Assembly: GCA_024639625.1 (NCBI GenBank)
Contig: JAHEIA010000260.1
Coordinates: forward strand, 1 to 5,304
Direction of reading: 5' to 3'
Length of the DNA: 5,304 bases
Origin: Chromatiales bacterium
Lineage (GTDB): Bacteria > Pseudomonadota > Gammaproteobacteria > Chromatiales > Chromatiaceae
In this document: one piece after another, positions 1 to 5,304 of the stretch
Layout of the letters: each line of letters begins with the position of its first letter
Position numbering within the stretch: the stretch's first letter is position 1
The notes under the pieces: model-generated
Databases searched by the model: none
The model's input: the letters and a program-made list of their open reading frames with translations, nothing else
Told to the model about the DNA's origin: nothing
Position numbers and translations under genes: made by a program

Positions 1-22
1 GATTGCTTCCGGCTGGAGCAAA

Positions 23-99
23 ATCGCCGGATGGGATTCGCACCCACTGAGAAACGCCGCCTTTCCACGGCGCACGCCAACTCCGGGCCTTCCTGGCAA
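23..99 (-). tRNA. Possible degenerate tRNA-Ser(GGA)-like element
   Basis: Read on the minus strand, this 77-nt segment folds as a cloverleaf. The acceptor stem pairs 99-93 (TTGCCAG) with 30-24 (CCGGCGA): five Watson-Crick pairs, one G-U and one A-C mismatch. The D stem is GCC/GGC (88-86 with 78-76) around a 7-nt loop containing GG. The anticodon stem 73-69/61-57 has four good pairs and one G-G mismatch. Its 7-nt loop GTGGAAA has T33, anticodon GGA (66-64) and A37. The T stem 47-43/35-31 has five pairs (one G-U), and its loop TGCGAAT keeps T54, C56, G57 and A58. The T stem directly abuts the acceptor strand, as in real tRNAs. Against function: T55 is G, the variable region is only about 9 nt (serine tRNAs normally carry a long arm), four nucleotides instead of two separate the acceptor and D stems, and no CCA is encoded. 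I infer a tRNA-Ser relic or a divergent tRNA; chance folding is not excluded. Confidence 0.4.
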
Positions 100-123
100 G
101 TGTTCAGTCCTTTCGCCATTCTG

Positions 124-152
124 ATTTAAGATTGTTCCACCGGCGACACCAA
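124..152 (-). promoter_or_regulatory. Weak sigma70-like promoter candidate for the tRNA-like element
   Basis: On the minus strand, TTGGTG (152-147) and TTAAAT (129-124) are separated by exactly 17 nt. They match the -35 and -10 consensus at about 3 of 6 and 4 of 6 positions. Transcription would begin near 117, about 18 nt before the tRNA-like element. The match is weak and overlaps the hairpin at 129-155, so this is only a candidate; spacing is the best argument for it. Confidence 0.2.
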
Positions 153-155
153 TCT
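129..155 (-). terminator. Weak hairpin downstream of the efflux operon
   Basis: Fifteen bases past the stop of the outer-membrane gene, AGATTG (155-150) can pair perfectly with CAATCT (134-129) on the minus strand, leaving a 15-nt loop. The position suits an operon terminator. However, the stem is short and AT-rich and is followed by TAAATC rather than a run of T, so intrinsic termination would be poor. It may be only a 3'-end stabilising hairpin, or chance. Confidence 0.25.
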
Positions 156-169
156 GGCTTGCGAAATCC

Positions 170-1819
170 CTACCGCGCGCTGCTCAGTGTGCTGGTGCCG
201 TCGAGCACGACGCCGCGGCGCTGGAGCAAAGTGCCCTCAAACAGATATAGCTCGACTAGGGCTATGCGGTAGTTGACGATGGCATCTACCTGGGTTAGTT
301 GACTGACGAGCAGGTCCCGCTGGGCCTGCGCGACCAGTAGCGACGTACTCGCGCCGACCGAAAACCGTTCTTGCTCCGCTTTGAGCGTTTGCTGTTGGAG
401 AGCGACAGTTACCGCGCCGGCTTCGATCTGCTGGCGGGCCCGATCGACTTCGTTGAGGGCGAGACGGACATCCAGCTGAGCTAGGTTGCGCAGGTTGTCG
501 ACCGCGGCTCTGGCCTGATCTCGGGATGCGCGTGCCGCCAGGTCGAGCGCACGGGCCTGCCGATTGCCAAGAAGGGCGCTGAATCTTATTCCGGCAGCCA
601 GATCATAAGTATCGCCGCCCAGGTTGTTGAAAGCGTCGCCAAAGGACTCGGCGTACCCCGTCGTTCCGAGAGTGATAAAGAGGTCTAGCCGCGGCAGCAG
701 CCCGTTTCGAGTTTGCACCACCTCGAGACTGTTCTCTTCCAGGCGTAGTCGGGCTTCGTTAAGATCGGGTCGCATGCTATCGGCGAGTTCGAGTCTTTCG
801 TCTAGATCGGTAAGCGGCTCGACCGCCGTTCTCGGCGGGCTGGTCGGGTCGATGGTTAGCCTGAATTGCTCGTCGCTGGAGGCATTCAACAGGCGTAGCA
901 GGCGAAGGCGCCGGTCTTCCGAGATGCTCTGGACCTCGAGAAGGGCCTGCTCCCGCCGGGCCACCTCCGCGCGCGACGCGGCAGCGGCATTGCGCGGCAT
1001 TGTCCCTACTTCGATGCGCTGCTCCACCTCGTGGAGTTGGCGGCGCGCGATGTCCAGGGACTGCTCGAATATGGAAATCTGCTCGCGAGCGAGTACGTAG
1101 CGCCAGTAGGCAATCTCCGTATCGGCGACGAGAGCCTCGATGAAACCGCGCAGCTCGAAAAGGGAAGCGCGCGCGCCCAGCTCGGCCTGACGGACGTCTA
1201 CGAGGTTGACCGCCGGGCCGAAGCCTTCCAGTAATGCCTGAGTTATGGTGAGACCAGCACGGAAAGACTGCTGTTCCGGAGTCCGGTTCGATATCGAACG
1301 GTCGTAGGCAAGCGCTGCGCTGACGGTGGTGCCGGTGGGGAAAAGCTGTCGCACGCCGATCTCGGCGTCGTCGTCCCGGCTCTCCACATTGAAGCGTTCC
1401 TCCGTGCTGCGTGAAGTTTCAATGGCGGTCTCCTCGAAAGCCGTGAGGCTGGCGAATATCTCGGGATCGAATACACCACGTTCGAGTTGCTCGAATGACC
1501 CCGCGATGACCGGCATAAAACGTTCCACCTGAAGTTCCTGGTTGCGGCGCAACGCCAGCAGGATCGCCTGTTCTATCGACAGTGAAATCGCACCCTGTTC
1601 GGCGCTCGGAAGCGGGACCGGGTCCGCGACTTCCGGAGCGGGAAGGAGCGTCGGATCCAGGAGTGGGGTAGTTTCTGGTTCCGGAGGTCCATCGTACAAT
1701 TCGTCCAGATCATAGCGCCGGTCAGGGCCGACGCAGCCCTGGAGGGTTAACACAACAACCATCGCAGCAACCACTGTCAACGCGGTCGCAACGCGTTCCC
1801 AGCCCCAGTTCGGAGTCAT
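170..1819 (-). CDS. TolC-type outer-membrane efflux lipoprotein (RND outer-membrane factor)
   Basis: This 549-residue protein is the outer-membrane exit duct of the tripartite pump. In this family trimers form a beta-barrel in the outer membrane and a long alpha-helical tunnel in the periplasm. The N-terminus is a lipoprotein signal: W5 and R9, a hydrophobic stretch at about 11-26, then the lipobox L26-Q27-G28-C29. V30 at +2 fits outer-membrane sorting. A proline- and acid-rich linker (about 43-75) follows. Two outer-membrane efflux (OEP) repeats come next. The first, about 79-310, has a beta segment near 150-195 and long helices at 205-310. The second, about 335-535, opens with the typical LPRLDLF (375-381) and ends with [20 protein letters not shown] (484-503) and NYRIAL (516-521). 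The ATG at 1819-1817 is chosen because it directly precedes the signal peptide, has GGAAG upstream, and forms an ATGA overlap with the transporter stop. The frame is open further upstream to about 2134, but that extension lies inside the transporter gene and is not protein-like. Length is typical. Substrate is unknown. Confidence 0.93.
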   Translation of the reverse strand: MTPNWGWERVATALTVVAAMVVVLTLQGCVGPDRRYDLDELYDGPPEPETTPLLDPTLLPAPEVADPVPLPSAEQGAISLSIEQAILLALRRNQELQVERFMPVIAGSFEQLERGVFDPEIFASLTAFEETAIETSRSTEERFNVESRDDDAEIGVRQLFPTGTTVSAALAYDRSISNRTPEQQSFRAGLTITQALLEGFGPAVNLVDVRQAELGARASLFELRGFIEALVADTEIAYWRYVLAREQISIFEQSLDIARRQLHEVEQRIEVGTMPRNAAAASRAEVARREQALLEVQSISEDRRLRLLRLLNASSDEQFRLTIDPTSPPRTAVEPLTDLDERLELADSMRPDLNEARLRLEENSLEVVQTRNGLLPRLDLFITLGTTGYAESFGDAFNNLGGDTYDLAAGIRFSALLGNRQARALDLAARASRDQARAAVDNLRNLAQLDVRLALNEVDRARQQIEAGAVTVALQQQTLKAEQERFSVGASTSLLVAQAQRDLLVSQLTQVDAIVNYRIALVELYLFEGTLLQRRGVVLDGTSTLSSAR

Positions 1820-4800
1820 GCAGGCTTCCGATCGGAGTGGACCATCGAGAAGACCACCGGGATGAGCACCAGGGTAATCAGCGTCGAGGTGGTCAGTCCG
1901 CCAACTACGGCCCGGGCCATCGGTGCCTGCGCGTCCGCACCTTCCCCGACGCCGAAGGCCAGGGGCATGAGTGCAAGTATCGTCGTGAGGGTGGTCATGA
2001 GAATGGGCCGCAGGCGACGCCGTCCGGCTTCGGCAACGGCTTCGTTGGTCGGCATTCCCTCCTGCTTCAATCGGCCTGCCTGGTCCACCAGCAGGATCGC
2101 GTTGTTGACGACGATGCCGCCCAGCATAATGCACCCGATGTACGACTGCAGGTTCAGCGTGGTCTGAGTCAGGAACAACGTCGCGAGCACGCCCACCGCC
2201 GCCAGCGGCACGCTGACCATGACGATCATCGGATCGCGAAACGATTCGTACTGGCAGGCCATCACCATGTACACAAACGCCAGGGCGAGCAGGAGGGTAA
2301 CCATGAACTCGACCCTTGCCCGCTCCTGCTCCTCCACGTTGCCCCCGACACGAAGCTCATAGCCATCCGGGGTTACGATGTTGGACAATGCGTGGCGAAC
2401 GTCCGCCGATACCGAGCCCATGTCGCGGCCCGCGACGTTGGCCTCGATGCTGACGATGCGCTGCTGGTCCTTGCGGGTGATCACGGCCGGTCCGCGACTG
2501 GGAGCCGTGTAAACGAGGTTGCGCAGAGCCACGGGCTCACCATCCGGGGTCGACATGACCAGGTCCAGAACCTCCTCCAGGGAGCGTTTCTCAGCATCCT
2601 TCAACTGCACCAGAATGCGGTAGGACTGCCCCTCGGCACGGAACTCACCTGCCTTGGTGCCGGCGATGGCGGTCTTGAGCGCCGAGGTGACGTCCCGGGG
2701 GGTCAGGTTGAGGTCCGCCACCCGGTGGCGGTCCACAATGATTTCCTGCTGCGGGATGCCTTCCTTGCGGCTGACGTCTATATCGCTAATCCCATCGATC
2801 CCCTCTATGGCCGCGGCGGCCTGCCCAGCAAGATACTCCAGCGTGGCAAGGTCGAACCCCCGCGCTTCCACGGTGATCCCCTGGTCTTGCCCCAGGATTC
2901 GCTCGAGCAGGAACTGGCCCTGGGGGGCGCGGGTCCGGATCTTCATTCCGGGGATCTGCCCTTCCACGCGGGCGCGCAGATCGTCCGCAATCTCCTGGTT
3001 GGACCTGGTGCGTTCGGTAGCGGGAACCAGTGACATGCTGATGTCACCGACCGCGCGGCTGCTCCTGCCGCTTACGCTGGTGACCGACGATAACAACTCG
3101 GGTACGGCCGGTATGACGATTGCTTCCATTTTGCGGGTCTGTTCGTCCACCAGGTCGAGGCGGGTTCCGATTTCCATCTCCCCGGAAACGCGGACCTCGC
3201 CCTCGTCACTGGGCGGCAGGAACTCGGAGCCGATCAGGGGAAACAGGAGTAGGGAGGCAACCAGTAGACCCGCCGACACGACGATCACCGACATGCGGTG
3301 GCGAAGGGCACCGCGAAGCACGCGGGCGTACGCGTCGTCGAGGCGTTTGAAAGCGGCATCCGATCGGACCGCTGCGCGTTCCAGCCACCGCGGCCGCCGG
3401 CTACGCTGCTCTGCCCGCGTTCTCAGCAACTTCGACGCCAGCATCGGTACCAGGCTGAGAGAAACCAGCAGGGAGCAAGCGAGGGCGAACATGACGGTGA
3501 AGGCGAGCTCCTGGAAGATCACGCCGGATACGCCGCGCACGAATATGAGGGGCAGGAAGATCACCAGCGTGGTCAGCGTGCTGGCCAGGATAGCGCTGCT
3601 GACCTCGCGGGTACCCTGGATGGATGCGACCGTCGGGTGTTCGTCGTACTCTTCACGGCGGCGAAAGATGTTTTCCAGCACGACCACTGAGCTATCGACC
3701 ATCATGCCCACACCCAGGGCCAGGCCCCCGAGGGTCATGAGATTTATAGTGAAGCCGCCGAAGAAAATCATGGCGAAGGCCGCAACGACGGAAATGGGGA
3801 TCGCCAAGGAGATGACCAGGGTGCTGCGGATGTTGCGCAGGAAAAACAGCAGCACCAGGATCGACAGGCTCCCACCGTAGAGCACGGAGCGAGCCACGTT
3901 ACGGATGGAGCGTTCGATGAAATTGCCCTGATCAATCACCGGTACGACCCGGATCTGCGGGTACTCGCGATTGATGGCCTCGATCTCGGCCAGCACCCCG
4001 GCTGCGACATCGACCGTATTGGCACCGGGCTGCTTGCGGATTGCTATGCGCAGGCCGGGGTTGCCGTCCAGGCGGATTATCCGGTTGCGTTTCTCGTGAG
4101 TGTCGCGGACCTCGGCGATCTGGCCGAGGGTCACGAACCCCCCCTCACGCTCGGCCACCACGGTGGCGCGGATCTGGTCCAGGTCCACATATTCAGCGGG
4201 TGCCCGCAGAGTAACTTCATACCGGCCCTGCTCTATGTTGCCGGCGGGCAGGTCGACGTTGGAGTCGCGGACTATAGAGAGAATGGTGTTGAGCGGGATT
4301 CCCAGGGCCTTGATCTTCTCCGGTTCGAGCTCAATGCGGACTTCTCGTTGGTAGGCGCCCCAGGTATCTGTTTGCGCCACTCCCGGGATCCGGGCAAACC
4401 TCAACCGCAGCTGGGTGTCGATGATGCGGGTCAGTTCTACCGGGTCCATCGGGCTGGAGATGCCCATGATGACAACCGGGTAGCTGGCGACGTCGAACTT
4501 GCTCACCCGCGGGCGCACGATATCGTCCGGCAGCTCGCTGATCTCGTCCTCCAGCTGGGCCTGTACGTCTATCGCGGCGGTGTCGATGTCCGTACCCCAA
4601 CCGAAGGTAACCCGGACACGGCTGCTGCCTTCCGACGACTCCGAGGTCAGCTCCGTGACGCCGGGCACGGTGGCTATTATCTCCTCGATGATCTGGGTTA
4701 CCAGCTGTTCCATCACTACTGGGCTGGCGCCCTCGTACCCGGTACGAATGGTCAGAGTGGGCAGCTCGACGTCCGGCAGCAGGTCGATTTGCAGCCGGCC

Positions 4801-4887
4801 GAAGGCCGCTAGACCCAGCACGATTACCATCATGGTGACCATGGTGGTAAACACCGGTCGGTGGACGCTGAATCCGGCCAGATTCAC
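1816..4887 (-). CDS. RND-family inner-membrane efflux transporter (AcrB/HAE-like permease)
   Basis: This 1023-residue proton-driven antiporter is the inner-membrane engine of the pump; length and layout match AcrB-type proteins. TM1 lies at about 11-30 after an N-terminus ending FSVHRPV. The first periplasmic porter/docking region spans about 31-332 (GYEGASP at 50-56, GTDID at 98-102). TM2-TM6 fall between about 333 and 486, a cytoplasmic basic linker at 487-530, and TM7 at about 532-552. The second periplasmic region spans about 553-858, and TM8-TM12 about 859-1015. TM4 carries [11 protein letters not shown] (397-407): D398 matches one relay aspartate of AcrB, while the neighbouring position is S399. 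TM10 carries [10 protein letters not shown] (926-935), with N928 where AcrB has Lys940. This single-Asp, Lys-less pattern is known in many RND proteins of the VDN/VNN type, so the pump need not be inactive. TM11 has the conserved RPILMT (960-965). The start is GTG at 4887, overlapping the adaptor stop as GTGA, with AGAAGGA 11 nt upstream. No metal-binding motif is evident, and the substrate cannot be assigned. Confidence 0.96.
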   Translation of the reverse strand: MNLAGFSVHRPVFTTMVTMMVIVLGLAAFGRLQIDLLPDVELPTLTIRTGYEGASPVVMEQLVTQIIEEIIATVPGVTELTSESSEGSSRVRVTFGWGTDIDTAAIDVQAQLEDEISELPDDIVRPRVSKFDVASYPVVIMGISSPMDPVELTRIIDTQLRLRFARIPGVAQTDTWGAYQREVRIELEPEKIKALGIPLNTILSIVRDSNVDLPAGNIEQGRYEVTLRAPAEYVDLDQIRATVVAEREGGFVTLGQIAEVRDTHEKRNRIIRLDGNPGLRIAIRKQPGANTVDVAAGVLAEIEAINREYPQIRVVPVIDQGNFIERSIRNVARSVLYGGSLSILVLLFFLRNIRSTLVISLAIPISVVAAFAMIFFGGFTINLMTLGGLALGVGMMVDSSVVVLENIFRRREEYDEHPTVASIQGTREVSSAILASTLTTLVIFLPLIFVRGVSGVIFQELAFTVMFALACSLLVSLSLVPMLASKLLRTRAEQRSRRPRWLERAAVRSDAAFKRLDDAYARVLRGALRHRMSVIVVSAGLLVASLLLFPLIGSEFLPPSDEGEVRVSGEMEIGTRLDLVDEQTRKMEAIVIPAVPELLSSVTSVSGRSSRAVGDISMSLVPATERTRSNQEIADDLRARVEGQIPGMKIRTRAPQGQFLLERILGQDQGITVEARGFDLATLEYLAGQAAAAIEGIDGISDIDVSRKEGIPQQEIIVDRHRVADLNLTPRDVTSALKTAIAGTKAGEFRAEGQSYRILVQLKDAEKRSLEEVLDLVMSTPDGEPVALRNLVYTAPSRGPAVITRKDQQRIVSIEANVAGRDMGSVSADVRHALSNIVTPDGYELRVGGNVEEQERARVEFMVTLLLALAFVYMVMACQYESFRDPMIVMVSVPLAAVGVLATLFLTQTTLNLQSYIGCIMLGGIVVNNAILLVDQAGRLKQEGMPTNEAVAEAGRRRLRPILMTTLTTILALMPLAFGVGEGADAQAPMARAVVGGLTTSTLITLVLIPVVFSMVHSDRKPA
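1825..1829 (-). promoter_or_regulatory. Ribosome binding site of the outer-membrane factor gene
   Basis: GGAAG on the minus strand ends 5 nt before the ATG at 1819-1817. It lies inside the last codons of the transporter gene. It is a moderate Shine-Dalgarno match; together with the ATGA overlap it supports this start and suggests translational coupling. Confidence 0.55.
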
Positions 4888-5304
4888 CTTGTAACGGTTC
4901 CTTCTATGAACCCGGTCCCGCCCTCAGGGATGTGTATCGCCGAGCCGTCCTTGACGAGTTGCTGTCCTAGCGTGACTACCCGCCCGCTCAGCCGGGCGTC
5001 GACCAACTCCACTTGCGCGCCATCTCGGATACCCGGTTGCACTTCGACCCACCTGACCGAGGCACCGTCATCGTTCACAAGGAACACGCCGGTTTGGTCG
5101 TTTCTCCGGGTGATCGCCAGCTCCGGCACGCTGGTGGCGTTTTCCACCCGTTCCAGTTCGATCGTGCAGCGGGTGAACATACCGGGCTTAAGTAAATGCG
5201 TCGGGTTGGCAACGACGAACTCCACCCGGGCCTGCCGTGAAGTCGCCCGGAAGATGGGTGCGATCCTCGATACGGCGCCAGTAAATATACGGTCGGGAAA
5301 TGCA
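4884..5304 (-). CDS. RND efflux periplasmic adaptor (membrane fusion protein), C-terminal part
   Basis: The open frame enters from the right edge with no stop and ends at TGA 4886-4884, giving 139 visible residues; the true start is outside the window. A GTG at 5225 could be mistaken for a start but lies within a conserved domain. Residues 2-50 of the visible part are the adaptor beta-barrel hallmark: the F-x-G-x-V-x-x-I-x-P pattern (F7, G9, V11, I14, P16), then R26-V27 leading to [13 protein letters not shown] (31-43) and a beta strand, CTIEL. Residues about 55-130 are the membrane-proximal domain (VPELAI, then [20 protein letters not shown], then [14 protein letters not shown]). The missing N-terminal part should hold the signal peptide or lipobox, helical hairpin and lipoyl domain. 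In the family this protein links the RND trimer to the outer-membrane channel in the periplasm. It is the first visible gene of the operon and overlaps the transporter start by 4 nt. The C-terminal tail after the membrane-proximal domain is short, as in compact adaptors. Confidence 0.93.
   Translation of the reverse strand, partial: AFPDRIFTGAVSRIAPIFRATSRQARVEFVVANPTHLLKPGMFTRCTIELERVENATSVPELAITRRNDQTGVFLVNDDGASVRWVEVQPGIRDGAQVELVDARLSGRVVTLGQQLVKDGSAIHIPEGGTGFIEGTVTR
4899..4905 (-). promoter_or_regulatory. Ribosome binding site of the RND transporter gene
   Basis: AGAAGGA on the minus strand lies within the adaptor's last codons and ends 11 nt before the GTG start at 4887-4885. The purine match is good but the spacing is slightly long. 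It supports the GTG over the next in-frame ATG (codon 16), which would delete the conserved N-terminal helix and part of TM1. Confidence 0.5.

Noticed and set aside
3..21. Hairpin TTGCTTC/GAGCAA-type (3-9 with 15-21, one G-U pair) just beyond the tRNA-like element
   Set aside because: The stem is 7 bp with a 5-nt loop, but on the plus strand it is followed by AAAA, and on the minus strand the sequence that would hold a T run is outside the window. It could terminate the tRNA-like transcript, but this cannot be judged here.
23..60. Possible cobalamin riboswitch, suggested by GGTGCGAATCC on the minus strand
   Set aside because: That string resembles one conserved block of the B12 riboswitch. 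The other blocks (GGGAA shortly upstream, GCTG...CCCGCAACTG downstream, and the AGCCAGGAGACC-like B12 box) are absent or in the wrong order. The 7-nt loop and 5-bp stem fit a tRNA T arm better.
1..100. Plus-strand tRNA with loop TTTCCAC (Gly TCC anticodon)
   Set aside because: The complementary strand of the anticodon arm also forms a plausible loop, but on the plus strand there is no T-loop consensus and no GG-containing D loop. The minus-strand fold is clearly better.
1820..2134. Upstream in-frame extension of the outer-membrane factor, which would give a 654-residue protein
   Set aside because: The extra 105 residues are read from inside the transporter gene in another frame. They are rich in Arg, His and Pro, have no domain, and would place a signal peptide in the middle of the protein. 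The ATG at 1819 fits the signal peptide, ribosome site and overlap.
3118..3127. Ten-base sequence identical to bases 1-10, considered as a direct repeat or attachment site
   Set aside because: About a dozen chance 10-base matches are expected in a window this long, and the flanking bases do not extend the identity.
1837..3880. Two long plus-strand open frames (1837-3033 and 2654-3880, about 400 codons each) antisense to the transporter
   Set aside because: Their translations are low-complexity and Arg/Ser- or His/Gly-rich, with no recognisable domain. They lie entirely opposite a highly conserved gene. Long antisense frames are expected in GC-rich coding DNA.
4096..4894. Plus-strand open frames opposite the 5' part of the transporter (4096-4812 and 4499-4894)
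   Set aside because: They are antisense shadows of the transporter coding sequence, with no plausible protein features.

Overview
The window holds most of one minus-strand operon for a tripartite RND efflux system, with a short non-coding strip at its downstream end. Reading in the direction of transcription (right to left), the genes are: the 3' part of a periplasmic adaptor (membrane fusion protein), running off the right edge; a complete inner-membrane RND transporter of 1023 residues; and a complete outer-membrane TolC-type lipoprotein of 549 residues. Both gene junctions are 4-nt start/stop overlaps (GTGA at 4884-4887, ATGA at 1816-1819), so the three proteins are very probably translated from one message and translationally coupled. 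The promoter, any regulator, and the N-terminal half of the adaptor lie beyond the right edge.

Together the three proteins would form an envelope-spanning pump. The RND trimer in the inner membrane captures substrate in the periplasm or membrane and exchanges it for protons. The adaptor bridges to the outer-membrane channel, which releases substrate outside the cell. The transporter resembles the hydrophobe/amphiphile (HAE-like) branch rather than the heavy-metal branch, but the sequence does not reveal a substrate. Its membrane proton relay is of the single-Asp type (D398 in TM4, Asn at the AcrB Lys940 position).

The leftmost 169 bases contain no protein gene that I can support. They hold a weak hairpin just past the operon, a weak promoter-like pair of hexamers, and a minus-strand segment (23-99) that folds like a tRNA with anticodon GGA (Ser). 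That segment has a truncated variable region and a G at position 55, so it is either a degenerate tRNA-Ser relic or an unusual tRNA-like element.

The organism is a Gram-negative bacterium with a GC-rich genome (roughly 60% by eye, not counted). A proteobacterium is likely, but nothing here fixes the genus. Apart from the tRNA-like element the window is an ordinary efflux operon, and I see no evidence of a new multi-gene system.
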